Of a stretch of 64,000 nt of DNA, positions 46,006 to 55,509 are shown in pieces. Position numbers and translations under genes: made by a program. Within the stretch, counting starts at the first letter, position 1, and each line of letters opens with the position of its first letter. The DNA comes from Verrucomicrobiia bacterium. Its GTDB lineage: Bacteria > Verrucomicrobiota > Verrucomicrobiia > Opitutales > Cerasicoccaceae. The notes below the pieces were generated by a model. It worked only from the letters and a program-made list of their open reading frames with translations, made no database searches and had not been told where the DNA came from. The stretch is from positions 62,001 to 126,000 of the forward strand of contig JAUIAM010000002.1 of NCBI GenBank assembly GCA_030425485.1. The letters are read 5' to 3'.

Positions 46006-46158
46006 GTGTTTCTATTGACCCGATAGCATCAAACAGCAGGCCGCCATGAGCGCGGCAAGGCGGCAAAAAGAGCCTGTCGCTATCCGCAAACAGGCCAAAA
46101 ACACCCATGCCATTGTGCACATAATATACTGCCCAACGGCCCTAAAAGAAACTCACCT

Positions 46159-47352
46159 ATGAATCCGCTTCTAGATCGCATCTCTCAGGAAAACCGTAAA
46201 AGCCTGCTGGAAGATACCCTTCCGTTCTGGTTAGAAAACTCCATCGACCATGAATACGGCGGCTACCAATTTCACTTGGACCGCGAAGGATCTGTCTATG
46301 ACAGTGATAAGCCGGTTTGGCTTCATGGTCGTTTTGTCTGGCTACTGGCGACACTCTACCAAAATCTTGAGCATCGCGAAGAGTGGCTGAACGCAGCCCT
46401 TCACGGGGCCGACTTCTTGACCAAGCACGGCTTTGACACCGACGGCAGGATGTTCTTCCTGCTCGACCAATCCGGTAATCCTCTGCGCAAAAGGCGCTAT
46501 GTCTTTAGCGAAGTGTTCGCAGTCATGGGCTACTCCGCCCTAGCCGAGATAACCCATGCCCCTGCCCATACCAAAGCCGCATCACAGGCATTCGCCACGC
46601 TATTCCAGCATGCCATGGGGCACACCCGTACCGACGCAAAATGGATTGAGGATACGCGCCCCATGAAGGGACTGGCGCTTCCCATGGCCGCCCTCAAAGC
46701 AGCTCAGGAGTTTCGAAGAATCAACCAGAGCGAAATGGCAGATGAACTGACCAAATGGTGCATCGATGAAATCGGCCAGCACTTTTACAAGCCGGAATTG
46801 AGCGCGGTACTTGAAACGGTATCCACGAGCGGAAGCTTCATCGACAGCCAGGAAGGCCGCCTGCTGTGCCCGGGACATACGTTTGAGGCGGGATGGTTCA
46901 TCCTGGAAGAAGCAATACAACAGGGCTTTCGCAAAGATTTGATCAAGCTGGGGTGCGAGATCATAGATAGCAGTTGGCACTGGGGCTGGGACGAAGCATA
47001 CGGAGGCATCCTCTACTACCGCGATGTCCTCAACAGACCATGCACAGAATACTGGCATGACATGAAATTCTGGTGGCCACACAACGAAGCAATGATCGCA
47101 ACCTATCTTGCCGCCCGACTAACAGGCGAGAAACGATACTTTGAGCAATTAGAGCTCGTCCATGACTGGGCCATGGCGCACTTTCCAGATCCAGCGCATG
47201 GGGAATGGTATGGCTACCTGCATAGAGACGGTCGCCTATCTACCCCTGTCAAGGGGAGCAGATGGAAGGGCCCTTTCCACTTTCCACGCATGCAGTACTA
47301 TCTGGGATGGAGAATCGAGGCCCTGATGAAAACAGAAGAACCTCAACTCTGA
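46159..47352 (+). CDS. AGE family epimerase/isomerase (N-acylglucosamine 2-epimerase)
   Basis: This 397-residue protein is the length expected for AGE. It shows the family's signatures: WLHGRFVWLLA (about 54-64), LLCPGHTFEAGWFILE with the catalytic His (about 235-250), DMKFWWPHNEAMIATYLA with the Trp-Trp-x-x-x-Glu region, and a final FHFPRMQYYLGWRIEAL. Such enzymes epimerise GlcNAc and ManNAc or related sugars at C2, linking sialic acid and amino-sugar pathways. It stands between two unrelated minus-strand units and has no operon partner. Together with the DapA-type lyase at 39906 and the MurQ fusion it supports amino-sugar use; that pathway link is inference. No signal peptide is visible. 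Confidence 0.88.
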   Translation: MNPLLDRISQENRKSLLEDTLPFWLENSIDHEYGGYQFHLDREGSVYDSDKPVWLHGRFVWLLATLYQNLEHREEWLNAALHGADFLTKHGFDTDGRMFFLLDQSGNPLRKRRYVFSEVFAVMGYSALAEITHAPAHTKAASQAFATLFQHAMGHTRTDAKWIEDTRPMKGLALPMAALKAAQEFRRINQSEMADELTKWCIDEIGQHFYKPELSAVLETVSTSGSFIDSQEGRLLCPGHTFEAGWFILEEAIQQGFRKDLIKLGCEIIDSSWHWGWDEAYGGILYYRDVLNRPCTEYWHDMKFWWPHNEAMIATYLAARLTGEKRYFEQLELVHDWAMAHFPDPAHGEWYGYLHRDGRLSTPVKGSRWKGPFHFPRMQYYLGWRIEALMKTEEPQL

Positions 47353-47504
47353 GATAAGCCACGCTCTGATGCGGACCAGGCAACGCACAGGAAGCCTCCT
47401 TAAACAAGCAGGTTCATTACTCCCCATTCATTCCATGTTACAGAGGATGATCCGTACTATTCGCGGATAGAGTTGGGAATCCGCTTTGGGCCCTTCCTGC
47501 CAGT

Positions 47505-48956
47505 TTACCAGCGACCACCGGGCAGGTCGGCCCATAGGTCAGCCCATGATGCTTCAGACTTAGCCAGCGGGTCATCATGCTCGCGCATTTGCTTCATAAG
47601 CTGGCTCGCCATCTGCGAAATGACGTGACGAATCTCCTCACGGGCAACAGGCGACAGCCCACCCCCGCCGATTAAGTTCTTCGTCTCGCCCGGGTCATTG
47701 GTCATGTCGTAAAACTCACTCCGCCAGGGAGCGTGGAAGTCCGCCACCAGTTTCCAGCGATCCGTCCGCAAGGAGCGCAGGCGCGCGCGCTCATAGACAC
47801 ACATGTCGTACTCAGCATACACCGCAGTACGCCAGGGCAGATCTGCTTCACCCAGCACGAGCCGGGCAAAGCTTTCCCCGCGCCCAAGGACTTGGTCCTG
47901 CATTTCACAACCCGCAAGCTCAAGCACCGTCGGAAACCAGTCAACATCCGAAACCAGTTGGCTAAGCCGCAAGCCTGCCGGAATCTTCGCAGGCCAGCGG
48001 AGAATAGCCGGAACACGCAAGGAGTTATCGTAAAGGTTGGGGCGATAGCGCGGTGGTGGGTTTTCGCCCTCCTGTCGAGTGCCCCATATGCCGTTACCTT
48101 TATGATGAATGCCATTATGGCCCATGTTAAATCCGTGATCAGAGCTGAAGATGACGAGTGTGTCCTGTCCCATCTCGCAGCTCTCCAGCGTACTGAGCAC
48201 GCGACCCACCATGCGATCAACTCCCGCCACACCACAGAGGTAGCCGCGCATTTTCTCCTTCAAGCTCTCGGCATCCAGATTGGGGTGATCGGTCTCGGGC
48301 AACTCAATCTCTACGTCCTCAAACAATTCACGCTCCGAGTCAGGCACGGGCTCCCACGGGTGATGCGGCTGCCGCAGGTGGAGCGACAAGAGGAATGGCC
48401 GATCGCTACCCGCCCGCTCTTGCAGAAATGCTTCCGCCCGATCGGTCAAAATATCGTCGCAGTAGCCCTCAAACGTACGCAACTCCCCGTCTTCCTCAAA
48501 CTCTGGGTCACGCGCGCTGACCCCACCTGAAGTCATACCAAAGAAGCTCTGGTACCCATGCTTGGTCGGGTGGAACTTCTGCTCGGCGTCATCGCTCCAA
48601 TCACCGATATGCCATTTTCCGATCAAGGCCGTCTCGTAACCCTTGGATGCCAACACAGCAGGAAAGGTTACCGTGCCAAGTGGCAGTCCTACATCGTCCC
48701 AACCGTTCTGATACGCCGGGTGATGGCGGTGCGGAATAAAGTCCGGTATGCCCAGCTCACTGCTGTAACGCCCCGTCATCATAGCCGCCCGAGCCGGGCT
48801 GCATACGGGGCTTGAGCAGAAGGCATTCTCCAGCAACGCCCCCTCACTGGCCAGTCGATCCAGATTCGGCGTGTGCGACTGTTTATTACCGTAGGCGCCA
48901 ACCGTCCAGGCGGCCTGGTCATCTACATAGACAAAGACAATATTCGGGTGCTTCAT
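47505..48956 (-). CDS. S1 sulfatase (arylsulfatase/polysaccharide sulfatase)
   Basis: This 483-residue S1 sulfatase carries the formylglycine motif CSPARAAMMTGR (C52 to be oxidised) and the N-terminal metal loop VYVDDQAAW (D12, D13). SSDHGFNMGHNG supplies the late Asp/His, and HHKGN with the following region completes the site. It should remove sulfate esters from a sugar. I use ATG 48956, which overlaps the upstream sulfatase stop by four bases (ATGA); an earlier start would add a basic stretch. No signal peptide is visible, so this and the two neighbouring sulfatases may act in the cytoplasm on imported oligosaccharide, or the signals lie outside the frames. It is the last of the sialidase-sulfatase operon. 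Confidence 0.92.
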   Translation of the reverse strand: MKHPNIVFVYVDDQAAWTVGAYGNKQSHTPNLDRLASEGALLENAFCSSPVCSPARAAMMTGRYSSELGIPDFIPHRHHPAYQNGWDDVGLPLGTVTFPAVLASKGYETALIGKWHIGDWSDDAEQKFHPTKHGYQSFFGMTSGGVSARDPEFEEDGELRTFEGYCDDILTDRAEAFLQERAGSDRPFLLSLHLRQPHHPWEPVPDSERELFEDVEIELPETDHPNLDAESLKEKMRGYLCGVAGVDRMVGRVLSTLESCEMGQDTLVIFSSDHGFNMGHNGIHHKGNGIWGTRQEGENPPPRYRPNLYDNSLRVPAILRWPAKIPAGLRLSQLVSDVDWFPTVLELAGCEMQDQVLGRGESFARLVLGEADLPWRTAVYAEYDMCVYERARLRSLRTDRWKLVADFHAPWRSEFYDMTNDPGETKNLIGGGGLSPVAREEIRHVISQMASQLMKQMREHDDPLAKSEASWADLWADLPGGRW

Positions 48957-50332
48957 GATGATGAGTTGCGAAATCTTGATACTTGCGCCTCTAGCTGCTC
49001 CCTGCACTTTCTGTACTCGGGATCGAACCAAAGGTTGTTCACCTCGTGGGGGTCGTGGCTGAGATGGTATAACTCACCGTATTCACGATTTGGATACGCG
49101 ACAAGTTTCCACTCCTTGCTGCGCACCATTGCCATCGACTCGATGTCGGGAAGCTGGGCACACTTTCCATGTTCGGAAAAAACATAATCACGCCCCGGAT
49201 GCCCACCGATTGCCACCTCCAGTGCGGAGATAGCACTCCCCTGCTCCTCCAACTCCAGACCAGCCAAAGCAAAGAGCATGGGAACGAGGTCAAACTGGGC
49301 AATCAACTCCTGAGAGCGCAACCCCGCAGGCAATTTCCCCGGTGCCCAAACAATCGCCGGAACACGGGTAATGCCATCGTACATGGTCCATTTCTGGATC
49401 TGCCCGTGATCGCCGAGATTATCTCCGTGATCAGAGGTAAAGATGATGATCGTATTATCAAGTCGACCCCGGGCCTCAAGCTTCTTGATGATTTGCCCGA
49501 CTTGCTCATCGATCAAGGCGACATTTGCCGCGTAGTATTTTCGGAGCCGGAGCAACTGCTCATCACTGGGGCCGGCATTCCACATCATGCCATCGTGATT
49601 ACCCGTAATCATGATCTCCCGATAGGTGCTCAGGGGAGGGATATCGCAGCCTGCATCATAGTTTGGCGGCAAAGGGATGCTGCTCTCATCGATACGATCA
49701 AGGTACTCCTCCGGGGGATCGTAGGGCGTATGGGGGCCAGGGAAACCGATCTGCATAAACAGCGGTTTATCGTCCATGTCCTCGATCAGCCATTTTGCCA
49801 CATCCGGCACGTAGTGATCCCAGTGCAGCGTTTTGTCCAGCGGCCAAACATAGGCCCCGAGACAGGTTGCGTAGTCGGGCTCAAGCGGGGTTGTAAGGCG
49901 CGTGGGCGGCTGGACACCCAATTGCTTCAAGTACTTATCCCAGTCATCGTAAAAGCGCGGAGTATTAAAGCGGTCCTTGTTTTCTACGATAAATCGCTGA
50001 TCAAAGCCGCAGGGGACATCAAAGGGCTGGGTATGCATTTTCCCGACGTTATACGTACGGTAGCCCGAGGTTTGCAGTCGCTCCACCCATGAGTGTTCCC
50101 AGCGATCACCATTTCGCATCGGCCCCACCCGCGATGGCCAGTCCAGGTTGAAAAAACTGGCCCGCGAAGGCACACACGAAGGTGCGGTGCAGTAGCACTG
50201 CTCAAAGTAAACACCCTCTCGCGCCAGGCGATCGATATTAGGCGTATTGCCCCAACCATTCGTCGCGCAGGATAGGCTATCCCAGCGCTGCTGGTCGGTC
50301 ATGATAAGTATAATGTCAGGTAGTTGGGACAT
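48953..50332 (-). CDS. S1 sulfatase with altered formylglycine region
   Basis: This 459-residue sulfatase begins LPDIILIMTDQQRWDSLS, placing the metal-binding Asp early (D13). The core CVPSR with C53 is intact. The following TGR that completes the usual CxPSRxxxxTGR motif is replaced by ASFFNLDWPSRVG, so recognition by the maturation enzyme may be weakened or altered. FTSDHGDNLGDHGQIQKW supplies the second metal site. It lies between two other sulfatases, with a nine-base gap upstream and a four-base overlap downstream. It probably removes a sulfate from one position of the same glycan. Whether it is fully active is uncertain. Confidence 0.88.
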   Translation of the reverse strand: MSQLPDIILIMTDQQRWDSLSCATNGWGNTPNIDRLAREGVYFEQCYCTAPSCVPSRASFFNLDWPSRVGPMRNGDRWEHSWVERLQTSGYRTYNVGKMHTQPFDVPCGFDQRFIVENKDRFNTPRFYDDWDKYLKQLGVQPPTRLTTPLEPDYATCLGAYVWPLDKTLHWDHYVPDVAKWLIEDMDDKPLFMQIGFPGPHTPYDPPEEYLDRIDESSIPLPPNYDAGCDIPPLSTYREIMITGNHDGMMWNAGPSDEQLLRLRKYYAANVALIDEQVGQIIKKLEARGRLDNTIIIFTSDHGDNLGDHGQIQKWTMYDGITRVPAIVWAPGKLPAGLRSQELIAQFDLVPMLFALAGLELEEQGSAISALEVAIGGHPGRDYVFSEHGKCAQLPDIESMAMVRSKEWKLVAYPNREYGELYHLSHDPHEVNNLWFDPEYRKCREQLEAQVSRFRNSSS

Positions 50333-50341
50333 TGTGTTGGC

Positions 50342-51805
50342 TTAGTCAGGAATCATGTCTGTGGCAAAGCGGGTCAATCCTCTCTCTCGGCTCTCGATCC
50401 AGTTCAGGATTCGCTGGCTTAAGGCTTCACGCCTATCCGTATATGCTGGATCAGCCCAGAGATTACAAATTTCATCCGGATCGTTCCGCAGGTCAAATAG
50501 CTGTCCTTCGGCGGCCAGGTTTCCGCCCTGTTCATCATGGTAAAGGATGAGCTTGAAATCACCTGAACGCACCATCGTGCTCGATACAGGCACATACTGG
50601 TTTCCGACTTCGCCGCGACTGTATCCAGTATGTCGATACGCACAGACAGCTTCTTCACGCGGCGGCCTTGCCTTGCCCACCAACCACGGAAGCAGGCTTT
50701 TTGATGCAGGCATGGCATCACCAAGCGCGCACCCAGTCATCCCCGCCGCATCACAGATCGTAGCAGCCAGGTCATTAAGCTGGGTCGGCGCGGAGAGGTT
50801 TAGGCCACCTTGAATCTTCCCTGGCCAGCGCATGATAAGCGGAACGCGCACACAGGGCTCGTAGAGCGCGGCACCCTTTCCCATCAGATCATGGTCACCT
50901 AGCATATCACCATGATCTGAGGTAAAGATAACCAGGGTATTCTCCGCCAGACCCGTTGCTTCCAAGCAATCCAGGATGCGGCCAAACTCCTGGTCCATGA
51001 GTGCGATAGATGCATGGTAGCCTCTCCTCATCGACTCGACCTCTTCAGCACAACCCGGAACTGGTGCGAGCGGGTTCATGGCGCGCTCGGTCCGCACATG
51101 AGCAGGGTCTCCACAGCCATCATCAGGCCCGCGTATGGGCGCCCTGATGCGCGACCGTGTAATTCTGTCCGCAAATGCCTCGGGGTAATCATCGTAGGGA
51201 TCATGCGGATCAAAGATGCTGGCATAGCAGAAAAAAGGCTGTTCTCCATCTTGCTCACGCAAAAAATCCATCACCGCATCTGCCGTCCAGCGGGTCGCAT
51301 GGTTCTCATAGGGGAAATGCCCAACACCGCGGCCATTCTCCCTCAGCCTTTGCAGAAACTCCGGGTCTCTTTGGGCCAACCATTGCGCATAGGCGTTGTA
51401 GGGACTATCGACGTGAATGGCTGGCTCGTGGCACCAAGCGTATACATCAAAACCGTCATGCGGGTGCCGTGTGACCGCCTCGTGCCGATGACGACTCACA
51501 TGCAGCTTGCCACACAAAGCCGTTCGATAACCGAGTCCGCGCAGATGCTCTGGTAGTAGCACCTGATCGTCCGGGAGGATATCCTCAAGCCGCATGACAC
51601 CATGATCGGGCAGCTCACCCCCCGTCATGATACTCGCCCGCGAGGGCGTACAAATGGGATTATTACAATAGGCAGCATCAAAGCGAACGCCCGCTGCCGC
51701 CAACTGATCGAGATGGGGTGTCGACGCCTCGGGTGCCCCGTATGCCCCCAGACTGTCCCAACGCTGCTGGTCAGTCATAAGCAAGAGTATGTTAGGGCGG
51801 GGCAC
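50342..51805 (-). CDS. S1 sulfatase
   Basis: This 487-residue sulfatase has the metal-binding start RPNILLLMTDQQRWDSLG and the formylglycine motif CTPSRASIMTGG (C52). Its second site is FTSDHGDMLGDHDLMGKG. The motif is normal, unlike its downstream neighbour. I choose the GTG at 51805 because it gives the usual short N-terminus before the first strand and leaves seven bases after the sialidase-like gene; a TTG at 51820 is the alternative. It is first of the three sulfatases. Sequence differences among the three suggest different sulfate positions or sugars. The exact sulfatase subfamily cannot be assigned by eye. Confidence 0.92.
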   Translation of the reverse strand: MPRPNILLLMTDQQRWDSLGAYGAPEASTPHLDQLAAAGVRFDAAYCNNPICTPSRASIMTGGELPDHGVMRLEDILPDDQVLLPEHLRGLGYRTALCGKLHVSRHRHEAVTRHPHDGFDVYAWCHEPAIHVDSPYNAYAQWLAQRDPEFLQRLRENGRGVGHFPYENHATRWTADAVMDFLREQDGEQPFFCYASIFDPHDPYDDYPEAFADRITRSRIRAPIRGPDDGCGDPAHVRTERAMNPLAPVPGCAEEVESMRRGYHASIALMDQEFGRILDCLEATGLAENTLVIFTSDHGDMLGDHDLMGKGAALYEPCVRVPLIMRWPGKIQGGLNLSAPTQLNDLAATICDAAGMTGCALGDAMPASKSLLPWLVGKARPPREEAVCAYRHTGYSRGEVGNQYVPVSSTMVRSGDFKLILYHDEQGGNLAAEGQLFDLRNDPDEICNLWADPAYTDRREALSQRILNWIESRERGLTRFATDMIPD

Positions 51806-51812
51806 GTTTCGT

Positions 51813-52979
51813 TTAGGCAAAGGGATTGGTAGCCGAGTCCGCCAAGGTTAATTCGCGAAAGGCCTGAACCCGGTGGAAAGTCATAAAGTTTGCATCGTGG
51901 TGATTGGGGGCGTCACCGTCTTCATCCTCCCAGCAAGTACGTGAAAGTACCAGCAAGTCGTCACCGTCAAATATCCAGTCAGGGTACTGAAAGGCATGCT
52001 TCCTGGGGTCGGGATGATGCAGTAAGGTGTAGCGTATGTCCCAATCAACGGCATTGCTGGAATGCATCAGCGCGAGCGTATTGCGGATGGAAGACTGCTC
52101 CTTGCGAGACCCGATAAAGGCAGGTGGGACAGCATTCGCGAGTGCCCAGTAACCTCCACCTTGCGGGTCTTCCCGGATCAAAAACTTGGTTGTTCCGCCC
52201 GGAAGATCAATGAAGTCCGTATCCGGATTAAAGCACAACTGCTGCCCGTCTTCAGCCAGCGTTACCACGGCCGCAACGCCCCGCGTCGAGTGCTGTACGC
52301 GAAGAACATCTGCCAAGCGCCCATCGGGAAGGCGCACAAGGTTTCCCTCCAGCCAACCGCCGAACTCTCCCTTCAGCCAGCGCTTATCACTACGCAAGAG
52401 TGTACTAAACTGCCAGGAGTCACGTCGCAACAGGTCAGCACCGAGAGGCGCCGAAATCATGAGCGGATTGTAGCGTATGCCCCACTCCGTACTTGAGGTG
52501 GCGTCCTCTATCGCCCGCCAGATGCGTCCGCGCGCCACGACCATGGGCATAGGAGCCGTGTGGTATTGCCCATAAGGGGTAATCAATCCACACATACCAT
52601 TCTCCGGCGAGGTCCAGGTACGCCCGCCATCATCACTACGACGGATAACCAGCAAGCCGTGGTGATGCGTCACCCCCATAAGGTAGAGCGCACCGTCGTG
52701 GACAAAGAGGTTAGACCAAAAGGCACCCTTGATAGCAGTAACCTGCTCCCAGGTTTCACCAGCATCTTCACTGCGAAAGACCAGCGTGGTCGCGCACTCA
52801 TGCTCGCCCGACTGAGGACCAAAGGTGTCGTGGACGGCAACCAGCGCCCCGTTCTCAAGGAGGGCCAGACTGGGCGAACCCACAAAGATTTTTCCGGGCT
52901 GCGACAGATGGCTGACCACGACGCCCGGCGGAGGTGTCAGCGTACTCGACTTTTTAGTTTCTGGGGAAAGGCTGGCCAT
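51813..52979 (-). CDS. Sialidase-superfamily (BNR/Asp-box) protein
   Basis: This 388-residue protein looks like a six-bladed propeller of the sialidase superfamily. Asp boxes RSEDAGETW and RSDDGGRTW are visible, with further beta strands and GSPSLALLENGALVAVHD near the start, a pattern common in exo-alpha-sialidase-like proteins. The FRIP motif of canonical sialidases is not evident, and the three catalytic Arg/Tyr/Glu cannot be assigned. It may act on another glycoside or only bind. I use ATG 52979; the frame extends upstream to a TTG but adds unconserved residues. No signal peptide is visible. It heads the sulfatase operon and lies seven bases before the first sulfatase. Confidence 0.75.
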   Translation of the reverse strand: MASLSPETKKSSTLTPPPGVVVSHLSQPGKIFVGSPSLALLENGALVAVHDTFGPQSGEHECATTLVFRSEDAGETWEQVTAIKGAFWSNLFVHDGALYLMGVTHHHGLLVIRRSDDGGRTWTSPENGMCGLITPYGQYHTAPMPMVVARGRIWRAIEDATSSTEWGIRYNPLMISAPLGADLLRRDSWQFSTLLRSDKRWLKGEFGGWLEGNLVRLPDGRLADVLRVQHSTRGVAAVVTLAEDGQQLCFNPDTDFIDLPGGTTKFLIREDPQGGGYWALANAVPPAFIGSRKEQSSIRNTLALMHSSNAVDWDIRYTLLHHPDPRKHAFQYPDWIFDGDDLLVLSRTCWEDEDGDAPNHHDANFMTFHRVQAFRELTLADSATNPFA

Positions 52980-53086
52980 AAGGTTAGATTGAAAATTTGA
53001 CTGAAGAAAAATCGTGCCGCGCTGCATAACCCCAGCGCTGGCCAAAACATGTAATGCGCTTTAGCGGGACGAGATCCACCGCCACA

Positions 53087-53812
53087 CTAGTCACTCGAGG
53101 ACAAACCCTCCCTTGTCTTGCTGACGTTGTCGAGTGCAGCCCAATTCCAGCCGGGAAAACCAATCGTTTCCTCAGTGGAAATCCACTCGACACTGCCGTT
53201 CATCCGCAGCACGAAGAGGCCTTTACCCTCATTATTATGCATGGGGAGCGGATCCCACCACTTGACCAAGTCAACAATGGCCGCACGCTCACCCGGCAAG
53301 CTAGCTGGGCGAATATCCGACGCCCTCCCGCTGTAGCTCACCTCGGGATTCATCCAGTAGTTTGTTTCCACCCCACCGGGTCCACCCACTCTGGCCAATC
53401 GCTCCTCGGTGGAAACCGGGCTCAGAAACAGCCGTGGGGTTTCATCCGGAACGGGCGAAGTCTCGATGTCCAGATAGGGCAGCAAGGGACCAAAGACAAC
53501 GAGACGGTTCCCCAGGAGCCACTTCCCGATACCATTACTTCCGCGGTCTTGCGCATCGTATGGTCCCAGGCCGTTGTGCTCGACCATGTGCAGGTTGAGC
53601 GCATTGCCCAACTGACGCAGGTTCGACGCGTTCTCCGACCGGGCAGCCTCCCCCCGCAACCCGCCAACGACCGGAATCAGAATCGCCGTCAAGAGGCCAA
53701 GCACGGCAATAACCGCCAGCAGCTCAATCAGGCTGAAGGCTTGCTGCTTGTTAGCTATCGGGAAACAATGGGAGGAACGCGAAGATAGGGTATTCATCAC
53801 AAGGGTATGCAT
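53087..53812 (-). CDS. Prepilin-like protein (pseudopilin/DUF1559-type)
   Basis: This 241-residue protein has the prepilin N-terminus QQAFSLIELLAVIAVLGLLT: an Ala before Phe in place of Gly, then Glu at +5 and the pilin helix. The globular domain begins RSENASNLRQLGNALNLHMV, as in other DUF1559-like pseudopilins, and its tail has FVLRMNGSVEWI in place of ADGHV. ATG is at 53812, with 53797 as alternative. It diverges from the sialate O-acetylesterase across a LacI-type operator and stands 107 bases ahead of the sialidase-sulfatase operon, so it may be co-transcribed with it. It is the third such prepilin in the window. Confidence 0.85.
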   Translation of the reverse strand: MHTLVMNTLSSRSSHCFPIANKQQAFSLIELLAVIAVLGLLTAILIPVVGGLRGEAARSENASNLRQLGNALNLHMVEHNGLGPYDAQDRGSNGIGKWLLGNRLVVFGPLLPYLDIETSPVPDETPRLFLSPVSTEERLARVGGPGGVETNYWMNPEVSYSGRASDIRPASLPGERAAIVDLVKWWDPLPMHNNEGKGLFVLRMNGSVEWISTEETIGFPGWNWAALDNVSKTREGLSSSD

Positions 53813-53830
53813 TATAGGCTATACATAACA

Positions 53831-53860
53831 TTGACAGAGGCAAGAAAATAAATCTATGTT
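53831..53860 (+). promoter_or_regulatory. Candidate sigma-70 promoter of the O-acetylesterase gene
   Basis: TTGACA (53831-53836), an 18-base spacer and TATGTT (53855-53860) are followed immediately by the 17-bp operator-like repeat (53863-53879) and then the ATG at 53892. The operator would cover the transcription start, a usual place for LacI-type repression. Confidence 0.55.
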
Positions 53861-53862
53861 TT

Positions 53863-53879
53863 GTAAAACTGTTTAACAA
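53863..53879 (+). promoter_or_regulatory. LacI-type operator copy A
   Basis: GTAAAACTGTTTAACAA, whose first 15 bases form a palindrome with one mismatch. Copies lie at 63472 (15 of 17 identical) and 60120 (14 of 17). It sits between the prepilin/sulfatase operon and the O-acetylesterase gene. Confidence 0.65.
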
Positions 53880-53891
53880 CACCCTTCCATC

Positions 53892-55505
53892 ATGGAGCTA
53901 TCCCCCATCGCTAGATATTTCGCCGGTGCCGGCACACTCCTCCTTCTTATCGTCACGGCCAGGGCCGAATTAACCCTGCCGCGGATATTCGGCGACCACA
54001 TGGTCCTCCCCTCCGGCCAAGAGACCCCTGTCTGGGGCACGGCCAGCGGAGATGAGCGCGTTACTGCGCGCTTCATCACCGACAGCGGCATCGTCAGATC
54101 CGCCCAGACCACCGTACAGCCCGACGGGACATGGCAGGTACAGTTGGGCAGCCTGCTCACGGGCGAGAGCGGAAAGCTGGAGATTGAGGGTAACCGCTCG
54201 GGCAAGTTAAGTTTCGACGATGTGGTTGTCGGCCAGGTCTGGTTTGCTGCTGGCCAATCAAACATGCGCTACGGCATCGGCAATCGCGAAGCCCCGGCCG
54301 AACTCCAGGAAGCCGCCGCTGAGCAGGCCGCACGTACCGCGCCGGAGATTCGCTTCTTTACCGTGGGCTCGAGCAAACCTCATCAGCCCGGTGATAACGT
54401 GAAGGGCGCGTGGAAGGTCATCGACGCAGACAACGTCCGCTCGGTCTCGGCCGTAGCCTGGCATTTCGCCGTCACACTGCAGGAGGAGCTTGGCTCTCCG
54501 GTCGGGATGATCGTATCGGCCTGGGGCGGCACCCCTGTCGAATCATGGACGCCCATGAGTAACTTAGAATCCGACCCGGCTGGCCGTGAAGTTATCCTCC
54601 GACACGAGGCAAAGATGGCGGCCTATCCTGAGTTAAAGAAGCAGTACGACCTGGACCTTGCCGCCTGGGAGGAAGCCAACCCCACCGCAGCTCTCCAGAA
54701 GCAAAACAAACGCACGAAGCCCAAGCCGCCCTACGACCTGCATAGTTCCCACGTCCCGAGCCGTATTTTCAACGGGATGGTTTACCCGCTGGCACCATTT
54801 GCCATCAAAGGCGTCATCTGGTATCAAGGTGAAAATAACGCCTATCGCCCCAGCGAGTACGACGCGTTAATCCAACTGCTGATTACTGGCTGGCGGGAGC
54901 GCTGGGGAATCGAACTCCCCTTCTACTACGTTGAGCTGGCAAACCTGTATCCGCTTCAGGCGGCCCCGGTGGAGATCGAGCGACAGCCCGGGCACGAAGT
55001 GCCGAGCTGGGCCTACATTCGTGAAGCCCAGGAAGGCGCCCTCGCGTTACCCTCCACGGGCGTAGTCACCGCGGCTGACGTCGGCCTGCACAACAACATC
55101 CATCCGCCCGACAAGAAGACCGTAGGGCAGCGCCTGGGTAATCTCGCTCTGGTCGAAGTCTATAACATCGACCTCCCGACGCCCTACAGCCCAAGCCTCG
55201 ACCGCATCCTTTCTGAGGGCAAGCAACTGCGCATCAAACTGCACGATGCGGAAGGTCTTCGCCTGCGCGGCGATAAACTGGAGGGCTTTGCCATCAAGGG
55301 CAACGGCACAGACTGGATGTGGGCCGAGGGACGCATCGACGGCGAGGACATCCTGCTCTGGAACAGCGATATCGACCAGCCCAATGCGGTCCGCTATGGC
55401 TGGGCCACGAATCCCATCCTTTCCGTGGAAAATGCCTCGGGCCTGCCGCTGCGGCCTTTCCGCTCCGACAGGGACAACGGCGAGTGGGACGGGTTCGTTA
55501 AATAG
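53892..55505 (+). CDS. Sialate O-acetylesterase family protein (SGNH/SASA), secreted
   Basis: This 537-residue secreted esterase has an N-terminal signal (about 1-25, GAGTLLLLIVTARA). A beta domain follows (DHMVLPSGQETPVWGTA), then an SGNH hydrolase core with VWFAAGQSNM (S123, nucleophile), VSAWGGTPVESW (Gly oxyanion) and GVIWYQGENN (Asn block). The Asp/His block is near HNNIHPPDKKTVGQRL. The family removes O-acetyl groups from sialic acid or other acetylated sugars. The gene diverges from the prepilin/sialidase-sulfatase operon. It has a perfect TTGACA promoter with a LacI-type operator on it, so it belongs to the LacI regulon. Its partners suggest an acetylated, sulfated glycan. Confidence 0.92.
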   Translation: MELSPIARYFAGAGTLLLLIVTARAELTLPRIFGDHMVLPSGQETPVWGTASGDERVTARFITDSGIVRSAQTTVQPDGTWQVQLGSLLTGESGKLEIEGNRSGKLSFDDVVVGQVWFAAGQSNMRYGIGNREAPAELQEAAAEQAARTAPEIRFFTVGSSKPHQPGDNVKGAWKVIDADNVRSVSAVAWHFAVTLQEELGSPVGMIVSAWGGTPVESWTPMSNLESDPAGREVILRHEAKMAAYPELKKQYDLDLAAWEEANPTAALQKQNKRTKPKPPYDLHSSHVPSRIFNGMVYPLAPFAIKGVIWYQGENNAYRPSEYDALIQLLITGWRERWGIELPFYYVELANLYPLQAAPVEIERQPGHEVPSWAYIREAQEGALALPSTGVVTAADVGLHNNIHPPDKKTVGQRLGNLALVEVYNIDLPTPYSPSLDRILSEGKQLRIKLHDAEGLRLRGDKLEGFAIKGNGTDWMWAEGRIDGEDILLWNSDIDQPNAVRYGWATNPILSVENASGLPLRPFRSDRDNGEWDGFVK

Positions 55506-55509
55506 CTAG

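Noticed and set aside
51813-52979. Calling the BNR protein a true sialidase
   Set aside because: FRIP motif and catalytic triad are not identifiable, so only superfamily membership is claimed.
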